From contig NZ_OZ060394.1 in the NCBI RefSeq assembly GCF_964059095.1, forward strand, positions 328,341-391,579: a DNA stretch of 63,239 bases, read 5' to 3'. How positions within the stretch are numbered: position 1 is the first letter of the stretch; each line of letters starts with the position of its first letter. Positions 49,183 through 61,733 of the stretch are shown piece by piece. The position numbers and the translations under genes were made by a program. The notes below the pieces were generated by a model. It saw nothing but the letters and a program-made list of their open reading frames with translations, did not search any database and was not told the origin of the DNA. The stretch comes from Buchnera aphidicola (Chaetosiphella stipae setosa). Its GTDB lineage: Bacteria; Pseudomonadota; Gammaproteobacteria; Enterobacterales; Enterobacteriaceae.

Positions 49183-50946
49183 ATGCACAATTTTATAAAA
49201 TTTTGGCCTACTTTAAAAAGATTAGTAGAATATGGAAAACCTTTTAAAAAAAAACTTTTTTTAGGAATTTTTTTACTTTTATCTGCTGCATTATCTGAAG
49301 TTTTAGGACCAATTTTAATTAGTAATTTTATAAAAAATATATTAGAAAAACATCAATGTTCAAAAACAATTATTTTATCTAATATGCTCGGATTTATCAT
49401 ATTACAAGTATCATCAGTTATTTTATACTATTCTCAAAATATCATATTTAATAAAATATCGATAAGAATTATTCAAAATTTAAGATACGATGTCATGAAA
49501 TCTACACTGATGCTACCAATTAAAGTTTATGATCGTCAGCCAATAGGACATATTATTTCAAAAATAACTAATGATACTGAATCTATCAGAGAACTATATG
49601 ATACAACTCTTGGATCAGTTGTAAATAGCTCAGTATTAGTATTTATAGTAATAATAGCTATGTTTATTTTATCATGGAGAATGGCGTGTATTGCTATTAT
49701 TTTAGTTCCAATTGTATTGTTAATAATGTTTGCATATCAACATTATAGTATTCCAATATTAAAAAAAATTAGACATTATTTATCAAAAATATATCATGAA
49801 TTTAACGAAATAGTAAATGGAATAACAGTCATTCAACAATTTCAACAAGAAAAAAAATTTTTAAAAAAAATAATTGATACAAGTTATATGCATTATAAAT
49901 ACAAAATGCAAGCATTGAAATTAGAAGGATTTTTACTACGACCTTTATTGAACTTTTTATCATCAATGATCTTATGTGGAATTATGCTATTATGCATAAT
50001 GTCAGATGTTAATACATTTAAAGTAGGAGTTTTATACGCATTTATTAGTTATTTATCTCGTTTAAATGAACCATTAATTTCTGTTGCTAGTCAACAACCA
50101 CTTTTACAAAAAGCTGTAGTTGCAGGAGAAAGAATTTTTGAATTAATGGATACTCCTAAACAAAAATACGGATCTATCAAAAAAAAAATTCAAAATGGTA
50201 ATATAAACATCAAAAATTTATTTTTTAAATATAAAAAAAAAGATCCATATATATTAAAAAATATAAATATAGAAATTAAAAAAAATAAATTTATTGCTTT
50301 TGTGGGAAAAACAGGAAGTGGAAAAAGTACCTTAGCAAGCTTGTTAATGGGATATTATAAACCAAACAATGGAAAAATCCTTTTAGATAAAGAAAAAATA
50401 CAAAATATAAGTCACTTTACATTACGAAATTCTATTTCATTAATTCAACAAGAACCTATTATATTACCAGTTAGTATATTAAAAAATATTACATTAGGGA
50501 AAAAAATTGAATATGAAAAAATCATTAAAATAATAAAACTAGTACATTTAAATGAATTAATTTTATCCTTACCGAAAGGAATATATACTAATCTTAGTGA
50601 ACAAGGTAAAAACTTATCAGTTGGACAAAAACAATTAATATCTATTGCAAGAGCATTAATAAGAAATCCAAAAATATTGATATTAGATGAAGCTACAGCA
50701 AACATAGATTCTTTAACAGAAAAATTAATTCAAAAATCTTTATTTGAAATTAGAAAAAAAACTACTTTAATTATGATTGCACATAGATTATCTACTGTAA
50801 AAAAAGCAGATAAAATAATAGTATTAAATAAAGGAAAAATTGTTGAACAAGGAAATCATAAAAAATTAATGAGTATGAAGAAAAAATATTATGAAATGTA
50901 TAAATCTCAATTATTAAAAGAAAAACACAAATCTCTTTTAAAATAA
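49183..50946 (+). CDS. mdlB: Multidrug-resistance-like ABC transporter MdlB
   Basis: Second half-transporter of the MdlAB pair. It has 587 residues (E. coli 593). The membrane domain includes RQPIGHIISKITNDTES and GVLYAFISYLSRLNEPLI. The ATPase has Walker A GKTGSGKST near 375, the signature LSVGQKQLISIARAL and Walker B LILDEATANIDS. AGGATA precedes the ATG. It is translated in close series with mdlA. ffs lies just downstream on the opposite strand. Confidence 0.96.
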   Translation: MHNFIKFWPTLKRLVEYGKPFKKKLFLGIFLLLSAALSEVLGPILISNFIKNILEKHQCSKTIILSNMLGFIILQVSSVILYYSQNIIFNKISIRIIQNLRYDVMKSTLMLPIKVYDRQPIGHIISKITNDTESIRELYDTTLGSVVNSSVLVFIVIIAMFILSWRMACIAIILVPIVLLIMFAYQHYSIPILKKIRHYLSKIYHEFNEIVNGITVIQQFQQEKKFLKKIIDTSYMHYKYKMQALKLEGFLLRPLLNFLSSMILCGIMLLCIMSDVNTFKVGVLYAFISYLSRLNEPLISVASQQPLLQKAVVAGERIFELMDTPKQKYGSIKKKIQNGNINIKNLFFKYKKKDPYILKNINIEIKKNKFIAFVGKTGSGKSTLASLLMGYYKPNNGKILLDKEKIQNISHFTLRNSISLIQQEPIILPVSILKNITLGKKIEYEKIIKIIKLVHLNELILSLPKGIYTNLSEQGKNLSVGQKQLISIARALIRNPKILILDEATANIDSLTEKLIQKSLFEIRKKTTLIMIAHRLSTVKKADKIIVLNKGKIVEQGNHKKLMSMKKKYYEMYKSQLLKEKHKSLLK

Positions 50947-50956
50947 TTTTTTTATT

Positions 50957-51071
50957 AAGTGCTTTATTCATAAAATCTATATGCATGTATGATTTAAAAT
51001 AGCTGCTTCTTCCCAGACCTGACTAATTTTTTAAACCAAAGAACATCATATAGCTTACTTATAAAGCACTT
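50957..51071 (-). ncRNA. ffs: 4.5S RNA of the signal recognition particle
   Basis: A 115-nt RNA on the minus strand (E. coli 114 nt). The universally conserved Ffh-binding core is at 51001-51023; on the minus strand it reads gtcaggtct ggga agaagcagc, with a GNRA-type tetraloop (GGGA; E. coli GGAA). The two ends form a perfect 11-bp helix (50957-50967 with 51061-51071). A TATATT box at 51091-51096 with a weak -35 (TTGTAT, 17-bp spacer) lies upstream. E. coli ffs is also between mdlB and dnaX. It guides membrane-protein insertion, relevant to Cyo and MdlAB. Confidence 0.93.
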
Positions 51072-51215
51072 AAAAAAAACTCTATTTTGAAATATACATT
51101 ATTTTAAATAAAAATACAAGAAATCTTTTTATATTTTCAAAATTATTTTTATACATCATTATAATGAAAATTCATTTTAATTATGATAGCATATAAAAAC
51201 ATAAATGGTAAAAAT

Positions 51216-52310
51216 ATGACATATCAAATTTTTGCGCGTAAATGGAGACCAGAAAATTTTAAAGAAGTTATTGGTCAAAAATATATAATAAAAGCTCTTT
51301 CTAATAGTATAAAATTACAAAGAATACACCAAGCATGGATTTTATGTGGAACAAGAGGGGTAGGAAAAACAACAATTGCAAGAATTTTAGCAAAATGTTT
51401 AAATTGTCGAAAAAAAATTTCTATAAAACCATGTAAAAAATGTAAATCTTGTAAAGAAATAAAAAAAAATTGTAATCCAGATTTAATCGAAATAGATGCT
51501 GCTTCAAAAACAAAAGTTGAAGATATAAAAGAACTATTAGAAAATTCAAAGTATTCTCCTATTAAAGAAAGATTTAAAATATTTTTAATTGATGAAGTGC
51601 ATATGTTATCTAGATACAGTTTCAATGCACTGTTAAAAACATTAGAAGAACCTCCGAAACATGTAAAATTTATATTTGCAACAACAAATATAGAAAAAAT
51701 CCCTCAAACAATTGTTTCTCGATGTATCTTACTACATTTAAAAAAAATAAAAGAAAAGAAAATTAGATATCAACTAAAAAAAATACTTAAACATGAAGAA
51801 ATATTTTTTGAACAAAAAACATTACAATTAATTTCTTCTGCAGCAAATGGAAGTATGAGAGATGCATTGAGTTTGATTGAACAAGCAATAGCAATAGGAA
51901 ATGGAAAAATTTTTAAAAAAAATGTTAAAAAAATGTTAGGAATATATAAATATGAAAATTTTATACATTTAATATCAGCAATATTAGATAAAAAAATTAA
52001 AAAAATTTATTTTTTTCAAGAAAAAATCTTATCTTTGGATGTTGAACCAGATAAAATATTAATTGAATTATTAAATTTATTACATTATATATATGTCCTA
52101 AAACTATATTCAATAAAATGGAAAACAAAAAAATATAATGACAATCATATAAAAATTTTAAAAAATATTTCTCAAAAAAAAAGTTTCACAGAAATTCAAA
52201 ATTGTTATTCCATTCTATTAAATGGAAGAAAAGATCTACCTTTTTCTCCTTCAAAAAAATTAGGTATGGAAATGACTTTATTAAAAACATTAGAAATAAA
52301 AAAATCTTAA
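51216..52310 (+). CDS. dnaX: DNA polymerase III tau/gamma subunit, gamma-length form
   Basis: Clamp-loader ATPase. From the ATG giving MTYQIFARKWRPENF it has 364 residues; an ATG 33 bp upstream is not family-like. Walker A is GTRGVGKTTIARIL near 45. The zinc module CLNC...CKKCKSC is intact, and Walker B/DEVH and SRC (sensor 1 arginine) are present. It ends soon after GMEMTLLKTLEIK, the point where E. coli gamma ends. Domains IV-V of tau (DnaB and alpha contacts) are absent. Polymerase coupling through tau therefore cannot work as in E. coli. ybaB follows at 35 nt. Confidence 0.95.
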   Translation: MTYQIFARKWRPENFKEVIGQKYIIKALSNSIKLQRIHQAWILCGTRGVGKTTIARILAKCLNCRKKISIKPCKKCKSCKEIKKNCNPDLIEIDAASKTKVEDIKELLENSKYSPIKERFKIFLIDEVHMLSRYSFNALLKTLEEPPKHVKFIFATTNIEKIPQTIVSRCILLHLKKIKEKKIRYQLKKILKHEEIFFEQKTLQLISSAANGSMRDALSLIEQAIAIGNGKIFKKNVKKMLGIYKYENFIHLISAILDKKIKKIYFFQEKILSLDVEPDKILIELLNLLHYIYVLKLYSIKWKTKKYNDNHIKILKNISQKKSFTEIQNCYSILLNGRKDLPFSPSKKLGMEMTLLKTLEIKKS

Positions 52311-52344
52311 ATAACATACTTTCACATTAAAGAGAAAAAATAAA

Positions 52345-52677
52345 ATGTTTAACAAAGAAAATTTAGGAAATTTAATGCAACAAGCTCAAAAAATACAAAA
52401 AAATATGAAAAATATTCAAAAAGAAATAAAATCTATTGAAGTCACAGGAGAATCTGGAGCAGGATTAATTAAAATAACTTTAAACGGAAATAACAATTGT
52501 AAAAAAATAGAAATTGACTCTAATTTATTTAAAGAAGAAGACAAAGAAATTATTGAAGATTTAATAGTGGCTGCATTTAATAATGCTATTATGAAAATCT
52601 CTGAAGAAAAAAAGAAAAGAATCTCTAAACTTTCTCATGGAATGCCTTTACCAAAAGATATTAACTTAAATATATAA
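52345..52677 (+). CDS. ybaB: Nucleoid-associated protein YbaB/EbfC
   Basis: Small dimeric DNA-binding protein. It has 110 residues (E. coli 109). The N-terminal helix NLGNLMQQAQKIQKNMKNIQ, the central VTGESGAGLIKITLNG and the C-terminal GMPLPKDINL are diagnostic. It is in dnaX-ybaB order as in E. coli; recR and htpG, next in E. coli, are missing before adk. AAAGAG precedes the ATG. Confidence 0.95.
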   Translation: MFNKENLGNLMQQAQKIQKNMKNIQKEIKSIEVTGESGAGLIKITLNGNNNCKKIEIDSNLFKEEDKEIIEDLIVAAFNNAIMKISEEKKKRISKLSHGMPLPKDINLNI

Positions 52678-52753
52678 AATCCTATAAAAAATTTTATTAC
52701 TAAAATAAAAAATGACAATTTTTTTAAAAAAATTTCATAAAAAGAGGATAAAA

Positions 52754-53475
<722 letters not shown>

Positions 53476-53624
53476 TAAAATATTCTTTTAAAAAAAATTA
53501 TAAAATATATTATAAATTATTTTTTTAAAAAAAACTAGCGAATTTATAAGTAAATTATAAAAAATTTAATATATAAAAATAATTTTCTATAATAAAAATT
53601 ATAGACATTTCAAAGAGAAAAAAA

Positions 53625-54482
53625 ATGATTTCTAAAATTATCAACGGAAAAAAAATAGCAAAAAAAATTCAAAAAAAACTAAAAAAAAAAATCCTTAAAA
53701 GAAAAATGAATAAATTAATTATTCCAAAATTAGCCGTTCTTCTTATAGGAGATAATGAATCTTCAAAAATCTATATTAAAAATAAAAAAATAGCATGTAA
53801 AAAAATCGGAATTATATCAAAAACATATACTTTTCCTCAAAAAATATTAGAAATAGATATTATCAAAAAAATTAAAAAATTAAATACAAATAAATCTATA
53901 CATGGAATTCTTGTACAACTACCATTACCAAAAAAAATAAATACATTAAAAGTTTTAAGAGAAATATCTTATAAAAAAGATGTTGATGGTTTTCATCCAT
54001 TAAACATTGGTCTTTTATGTCAAAGAAACCCAAATTTAAGAGCTTGTACACCTTTAGGAATTATGACTCTTTTAAAAAAATATAAAATTAAAATTCAAGG
54101 AATCAATGCTCTAATAATAGGAGCTTCTAATATTGTTGGAAGACCAATGATGCTAGAACTGTTATTAGCGGGATGTACAACAACAATTGCTCATAGATTT
54201 ACAAAAAATTTATATCAATATATTAAAAATGCAGATTTAATAGTTATCGCTATTGGAAAAGCAAATTTTTTAAAAGGAAAATGGATTAAAGAAGGAGCAA
54301 TTATTATTGATGTAGGAATTAACAGATTAAAAAATGGAAAGATAGTTGGAGATGCAGACTTTAATTCAATTTATAAAAAAGCATCATATATTACTCCTGT
54401 TCCTGGAGGAGTTGGACCAATGACAGTTACAAGTTTATTAAAAAATACAATTTATATTTGTGAAAAATATCACGATAGATAA
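53625..54482 (+). CDS. folD: Methylenetetrahydrofolate dehydrogenase/cyclohydrolase FolD
   Basis: Bifunctional enzyme interconverting 5,10-methylene- and 10-formyl-THF; 10-formyl-THF is the donor for Fmt, encoded at the window end. It has 285 residues (E. coli 288). Conserved blocks are the catalytic lysine motif [18 protein letters not shown] near 44-60, [10 protein letters not shown] near 96, [11 protein letters not shown], the NADP-binding [10 protein letters not shown] near 166 and [11 protein letters not shown] near 260. It is convergent with cysS with 15 bp between. Confidence 0.96.
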   Translation: MISKIINGKKIAKKIQKKLKKKILKRKMNKLIIPKLAVLLIGDNESSKIYIKNKKIACKKIGIISKTYTFPQKILEIDIIKKIKKLNTNKSIHGILVQLPLPKKINTLKVLREISYKKDVDGFHPLNIGLLCQRNPNLRACTPLGIMTLLKKYKIKIQGINALIIGASNIVGRPMMLELLLAGCTTTIAHRFTKNLYQYIKNADLIVIAIGKANFLKGKWIKEGAIIIDVGINRLKNGKIVGDADFNSIYKKASYITPVPGGVGPMTVTSLLKNTIYICEKYHDR

Positions 54483-54497
54483 AGAAGAAAACAAAAA

Positions 54498-55904
54498 TTA
54501 TGAAATAATTTTCCAAAATGTTTTATCTTTTCTATCCTCTATATATACTCCTAACTTAAATAGTTTTTTTCTTAAAGAATCAGATTTTTCCCACAAACAT
54601 AATTTTCTTGCTTTTTCTCGTAATTTAATTAATTTTTTAATTTTTTCGATTTTTATACGTTTTACTTTTTTTTCATTTAAAATATCATAATTATTTTTTT
54701 TATAATTTTTTTTTAAATTAAAAAAACCTAAAATTCTACCTAAATAGAATAATTTTCTAGACAAAAACTCAACTTTTTTAAAATTTCCAGAATAAAATAA
54801 AAAAATTATTTTTTTCGATAATTTTAATAAAATTAATAAAGCTTCTCTAGTATTAAAGTTATCATTCATATATTTTTGAAACAACACAAAATAACTACAT
54901 GAACTACATTTTAATTTTAATTTAAATTTTTTTTTATTTACAAAATTTATACAAAAATAAAATTTTTTTATAATTTCTTCAGATTTTTTTAAATTTTTTA
55001 TATCAAAATAAATAGGATGTCGATAATTTGTAGAAAGTAAATAATACCGTATTGAATCAGAAAAAAACTGTTTTTTTAATTCTTTGATTAAAAAAATATT
55101 ACCAAAAGATTTAGACATTTTTTTATTTTTTAAAATAATCATACCAGTATGCATCCAATAATTTACATACTTTTTTTGATTAAAACATGAAGATTGCGCA
55201 TTTTCATTTTCATGATGCGGAAATATTAAATCACTACCTCCTCCATGAAGATCTAAATTTTTTCCGAAATATTTATAATTAATTACAGAACATTCTATAT
55301 GCCATCCAGGTCTTCCTGGACCCCAAGGAGAATCCCAAAAAAAATCTTTTTTATTTTTACGATTTTTCCATAAAATAAAATCATTTTTCTTACAAAAACA
55401 AAAATTTTTAAAATTTTTTTTTTGATGATATTTTCTAGAAAGCTCTCCATAGTTTTTAAAACTTTTTATAGAAAAAACAACATCCCCATGAATATTAATA
55501 TATGCAAATTTTTTTTTTAATAAAGTGGAAATAAAAAAAATTATTTCTGAAATATGATCTGTAACTAAAGGCTCAAAGGTAGGTTTTAAAATATTTAATG
55601 AATTAAAGTCAAAATTCATTTCATGAATCATGTTTTGTGTTAAAATTTTATAATGAATATTTTTTAATTTTGCTTTCTTAATAATTTTATCATCAATATC
55701 TGTAATATTTCTAACATATTTAACTTTATATCCTATTTCTCTAAAATATCGATAAACAACATCAAAAAATATAAATGTCCTAGCATGTCCAATATGACAA
55801 AAATCATATACAGTCACACCGCATACATACATAAAAATTTTTTTTTTTTTAATTGATTTGAAAATTTCTTTTTTTCGAGTTAAAGTATTAAATATTTTTA
55901 ACAT
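54498..55904 (-). CDS. cysS: Cysteinyl-tRNA synthetase
   Basis: Class I synthetase charging tRNA-Cys. It has 468 residues (E. coli 461). The zinc ligand Cys is in MYVCGVTVYD near 28, followed by CHIGHARTF (HIGH near 37). More zinc ligands are in WHIECSVINY near 205 and HGGGSDLIFPHHENE near 231. KMSKS appears as KKMSKSFGN near 263. The C-terminal anticodon part is eroded and lysine-rich. It is divergent from ybeD across 56 bp. Confidence 0.96.
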   Translation of the reverse strand: MLKIFNTLTRKKEIFKSIKKKKIFMYVCGVTVYDFCHIGHARTFIFFDVVYRYFREIGYKVKYVRNITDIDDKIIKKAKLKNIHYKILTQNMIHEMNFDFNSLNILKPTFEPLVTDHISEIIFFISTLLKKKFAYINIHGDVVFSIKSFKNYGELSRKYHQKKNFKNFCFCKKNDFILWKNRKNKKDFFWDSPWGPGRPGWHIECSVINYKYFGKNLDLHGGGSDLIFPHHENENAQSSCFNQKKYVNYWMHTGMIILKNKKMSKSFGNIFLIKELKKQFFSDSIRYYLLSTNYRHPIYFDIKNLKKSEEIIKKFYFCINFVNKKKFKLKLKCSSCSYFVLFQKYMNDNFNTREALLILLKLSKKIIFLFYSGNFKKVEFLSRKLFYLGRILGFFNLKKNYKKNNYDILNEKKVKRIKIEKIKKLIKLREKARKLCLWEKSDSLRKKLFKLGVYIEDRKDKTFWKIIS

Positions 55905-55960
55905 TTATTTTCTCTATCTTAAATATTCTGGAAAAAATAATTCTTACAAGAAATATCATC

Positions 55961-56224
55961 ATGTATAAAAAACTCAAAAAAATTTTAAATTTCCCAACAT
56001 TATTTACATTTAAAATTATATGTTTTAATAAAAAAAATATAATGAAAAAAATTGATTTAAAAATTCAAAAAAAAAAAATTGTTGTTAAAAGAAAAAAATT
56101 TAAAGTCAGTAAAAAAGAAAAATATTTATCTTATGAAATTAAGATTGAAGCAAAAAATTTTCTTGAAATAAAATATATTTACAAAAAAATTAGTCATTTA
56201 AAATTTGTAAAAATAATTTTTTAA
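55961..56224 (+). CDS. ybeD: YbeD family (DUF493) small protein
   Basis: 87 residues, the exact length of E. coli YbeD. The N-terminus KLKKILNFPTLFTFKIIC matches YbeD KLNELLEFPTPFTYKVMG, and the ferredoxin-like end YIYKKISHLKFVKIIF matches LYEELGKIDIVRMVL. The biochemical role is not established; the fold resembles ACT-type regulatory domains. The middle is replaced by lysine-rich sequence. It lies near cspE, as in E. coli, and a strong hairpin follows. Confidence 0.85.
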   Translation: MYKKLKKILNFPTLFTFKIICFNKKNIMKKIDLKIQKKKIVVKRKKFKVSKKEKYLSYEIKIEAKNFLEIKYIYKKISHLKFVKIIF

Positions 56225-56237
56225 ATAAAATTTTATT

Positions 56238-56290
56238 CTGTTCAGTACTGAATATTTTTATTTTTTTCTAAAAAGTACTGAACAGTTTTT
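56238..56290. terminator. Hairpin between convergent ybeD and cspE
   Basis: A perfect 12-bp inverted repeat (ctgttcagtact / agtactgaacag), unusually GC-rich for this genome, with a 24-nt AT loop. Five T follow on the + strand, so it terminates ybeD. cspE transcripts run into it from the other side after 56 nt. Each arm also carries the self-complementary AGTACT. Confidence 0.65.
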
Positions 56291-56341
56291 AAAATTTTAT
56301 GAACAAAATATTTTTAAAATCATAAAACTTTAATAAAAAAA

Positions 56342-56551
56342 CTATACACTGGTAACGTTAGCTGCAGATGGACCTTTAGCTCCTTCTGTAATTTCAAATT
56401 CTACACTTTGTCCTTCTGCTAAAGTTTTAAACCCATTACTTTGAATAGCTGAAAAATGTACAAAAACATCTTTACTACCATCTTCAGGAGTAATAAATCC
56501 AAAACCTTTTGATTCATTAAACCATTTAACATTACCTCTAATCTTAGACAT
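56342..56551 (-). CDS. cspE: Cold-shock family RNA chaperone CspE
   Basis: Single-strand nucleic-acid binding beta-barrel that melts RNA structure and antiterminates. It has 69 residues, nearly identical to E. coli Csp[19 protein letters not shown] start, PEDGSKDVF and [11 protein letters not shown]. It differs from CspC, which has PADG and GQKGPAAVNV. RNP1 KGFGFI is at 15-20 and RNP2 VFVHF at 29-33. Codon use is much less eroded than neighbours, so it is highly conserved and probably highly expressed. AAGGTAAG precedes the ATG. Confidence 0.93.
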   Translation of the reverse strand: MSKIRGNVKWFNESKGFGFITPEDGSKDVFVHFSAIQSNGFKTLAEGQSVEFEITEGAKGPSAANVTSV

Positions 56552-56573
56552 CTTTTCTTACCTTTACATGAAA

Positions 56574-56601
56574 ATAATATAATTCTGAAATTAAATGTTA
56601 A
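56574..56601 (-). promoter_or_regulatory. Sigma-70-like promoter of cspE
   Basis: On the minus strand: -35 TTAACA (56596-56601), 16-bp spacer, -10 TATTAT (56574-56579). It would start transcription about 15-20 nt before the cspE ATG, leaving a short leader with no room for the long cold-shock 5' UTR of cspA-type genes. Confidence 0.5.
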
Positions 56602-56837
56602 TTTTTAATTTTTTTTTTAAAAACATATAAAATATCTCTTAAAAAGATATTTAAAAAAAATATATTTTAAAAATTTTCATTCTAAAATAAAATTTATGAA
56701 TTTGTTTAAAAATAAAATACTAAAAATAATTACATTAACCTTTTTAAAAAACTTTTTTTTAAAAAATATATTTAAGAATCTTATTAAATAGATGAAATAT
56801 AATTTTAAAATAAATAAAAAATTTTGTTTAAATTTAA

Positions 56838-56957
56838 TAGCCTGGAAATGTCCTACTCTCACACAGGGATACCCTGCACTACCATCGGCGTTATAACGTT
56901 TCACTTCTGAGTTCGGAATGGTTTCAGGTGGTTCCATTACACTATTTTCACCAGACT
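56838..56957 (-). rRNA. rrf: 5S ribosomal RNA
   Basis: A 120-nt minus-strand gene. Conserved internal blocks (CCGAACTCAGAAGTGAAAC, GCCGATGGTAGTG, GAGAGTAGG) are intact, and the terminal helix is preserved (AGTCTGG at the 5' end with CCAGGCT at the 3' end). It lies about 130 nt downstream of 23S in the same transcript. No GC-rich terminator is visible in the roughly 280 bp beyond it before cspE. Confidence 0.96.
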
Positions 56958-57089
56958 ATTAAAAAATTTTTATACTATATTATTTTGAAATTTTACAAAA
57001 TATTAATATATAAAAATTTTTAATAAAAAACGGTAATAAGAATTTCTTTTGTAAAGAATTATTTTTTTTTAAAACACCTCTGGTGTTGT

Positions 57090-60013
<2,924 letters not shown>

Positions 60014-60163
60014 TTACAACCCACAGGTGTCTTTACTTTAATAAATCTTAAAGATTCTTATTCCGAATTTTAAAAGAACTAAAAAAATATTTTTATGAAA
60101 ATTTTTTTAAAAATTTATTATATCATAATATTTAATAAATAAAAAACATTTATTTAATAATTT

Positions 60164-60236
60164 TGTCCCCTAGGGGAATTGAACCCCTGTTGCCGCCGTG
60201 AAAGGGCAGTGTCCTAGACCGCTAGACGAAGGGGAC
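60164..60236 (-). tRNA. gltT: tRNA-Glu (UUC)
   Basis: A 73-nt cloverleaf starting GTCCCCTTCGTCTAG with anticodon TTC (loop CTTTCAC) and T-loop GTTCAATTC. It sits about 150 nt upstream of 23S in the same transcript, as in enteric 16S-23S spacers. CCA is not encoded, and the discriminator base is A rather than the E. coli G. The U34 of this tRNA is a target of the TusA/TusE-MnmA 2-thiolation route. Confidence 0.97.
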
Positions 60237-60315
60237 ATTTCAAAAAAAAATAAAAAATAATTTTATCAAAAAAATTTAAAAAAATCTTTGAAAAAAAAAC
60301 TCTTTATATTTAACC

Positions 60316-60344
60316 ATCTTACATATTCAAAAAAAAAGAGTCAA
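60316..60344 (-). promoter_or_regulatory. Sigma-70 promoter of the tRNA-Glu/23S/5S operon
   Basis: Minus strand: -35 TTGACT (60339-60344), 17-bp spacer, -10 TAAGAT (60316-60321). It is about 70-80 nt upstream of tRNA-Glu. It is the best promoter match on this strand between aroE and the tRNA. No GC-rich discriminator or UP element can be distinguished from background. Confidence 0.7.
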
Positions 60345-60433
60345 GTATTTTTAAAAATTTCAAATAGAAAAAACGTAAAATAAAAATTTTATACAAAAAA
60401 TATTAATAATAAAAAATTTATTTAATAAAAAAA

Positions 60434-61258
60434 TTATTTCTCTAAAAAATTAAATACTTCTTTTGTATTTGGAAATATTTTTTTCCATAAAAAAAAAGAA
60501 TGAGCTGCTTGATTGATTAACATTCCTATACCGTTAAAAACTTTTTTTGCTCCATTTTTTTTACAAAAATTCATAAAAAAAGTATCTTTCTTTCCATAAA
60601 ACATATCATAGTAAATTACTTCTTTAGAAATTAAATTACTAGGAATTAAAGGACAAACATTAAATACACTAGTTGAAGTTGCATTAATCACTATATGATA
60701 ATTATTTTTTTTTAACTGATTTATTGGAATAGAAAAAATATTTCCAAATTTCTTAAATTTCTTTGATAAATATTGAGCTTTAGAAAAAGTTCGATTTGTA
60801 ATATATATATTACATTCAAATTCTAATAAAGGATGTAAAATTCCACGAGCTGCTCCACCAGCTCCTAATATTAAAACATTAAAATTTTTTTTTATCAAAT
60901 TTTGAAATAATAAATCTGATAAAAATCCTACACCATCAGTATTATCTCCTAAAAGAAAATTTTTATCATATTTTTTAATTGTATTAATAGAACCAGCTAT
61001 ACGAGCACGTTTAGTAATAGAATTACATAATAAAAAAACTTTTTCTTTAAAAGGAAGCGTAATATTAGCTCCTTTTCCACCTTTTTGAAAAAAAGAAAGG
61101 ATTTCATTTATAAAATTTTCTTTTGAAGCACATATCTTGACATAATTTTCATGAAAACCATATTTTTTAAAAAAAAAATTATGTATTTCAGGTGATTTAC
61201 TGTGAGAAATAGGATTTCCAAAAACAGCATAACAATTCTTTTTAGATGCGTTTTTCAC
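60434..61258 (-). CDS. aroE: Shikimate dehydrogenase
   Basis: Reduces 3-dehydroshikimate to shikimate with NADPH on the way to aromatic amino acids supplied to the host. It has 274 residues (E. coli 272). The shikimate site is NPISHSKSP near 15-23 and TLPFKEK, with catalytic Lys near 68 and NTDGVGF near 104. The NADP site is GAGGAARG near 130. It is transcribed toward the rRNA operon but separated from it by a new promoter. Confidence 0.96.
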   Translation of the reverse strand: MKNASKKNCYAVFGNPISHSKSPEIHNFFFKKYGFHENYVKICASKENFINEILSFFQKGGKGANITLPFKEKVFLLCNSITKRARIAGSINTIKKYDKNFLLGDNTDGVGFLSDLLFQNLIKKNFNVLILGAGGAARGILHPLLEFECNIYITNRTFSKAQYLSKKFKKFGNIFSIPINQLKKNNYHIVINATSTSVFNVCPLIPSNLISKEVIYYDMFYGKKDTFFMNFCKKNGAKKVFNGIGMLINQAAHSFFLWKKIFPNTKEVFNFLEK

Positions 61259-61733
61259 AAAAATTACTCCAATTAAAAAAAATAATAATTATTAAAATTT
61301 TTAATATTTTTAAATCTCTTTGAAAAAAATGATAATAAAATTATATTTATAGAAAATTTCTATAAATTTATTTTTTTAAGAATAAAAAATAGAAATATTT
61401 TTTCTATGAAAAAATTAATTGATAAAATATTTTTTTCTTAAAAAAAACAAAAAATATTTTAAAAATATTCTTTTTTATAAATTTTTGTATAAAAAAATAT
61501 ATTTTTTAATAATTACTTGACAATAATGTGAAATTTTTTCTAAAATTTCTATTTTAGAATAAATTATTTTTAAAAAGATTCTATATGAAAAATATAGTTT
61601 TAAAATAAAAATTTATTATTTTTAAAAAAAATTGAAAAAAAATTTCTAATAATCAATCCAGTAAAAATATTTTTATGTCTGTTAAAAATATGTATATATG
61701 TATTTATATTTTACAAAAATAAACATTAAAAAA
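61259..61733. other. Divergent intergenic region aroE/def
   Basis: Non-coding. It must hold the aroE promoter (minus) and the def promoter (plus). In E. coli dprA, smg, topA, yrdD and tsaC lie between def and aroE; no trace of them is recognisable. Apart from the def promoter, I see only AT-rich DNA with short A/T palindromes. Confidence 0.5.
61517..61546 (+). promoter_or_regulatory. Sigma-70-like promoter upstream of def-fmt
   Basis: Perfect -35 TTGACA (61517-61522), 18-bp spacer, -10 TAAAAT (61541-61546). Transcription would begin near 61553 and leave a leader of about 180 nt before the def start. Confidence 0.55.

Noticed and set aside
52712..52753. Upstream ATG of adk
   Set aside because: The 14 extra residues lie before a good SD and the canonical N-terminus of adenylate kinase.
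54460..54690. 76-codon plus-strand ORF after folD
   Set aside because: Antisense to the conserved cysS 3' region and overlapping folD; no similarity.
56677..56937. 86-codon minus-strand ORF
   Set aside because: It runs through the 5S rRNA gene and AT-rich spacer; the protein is an artefact of rRNA sequence.
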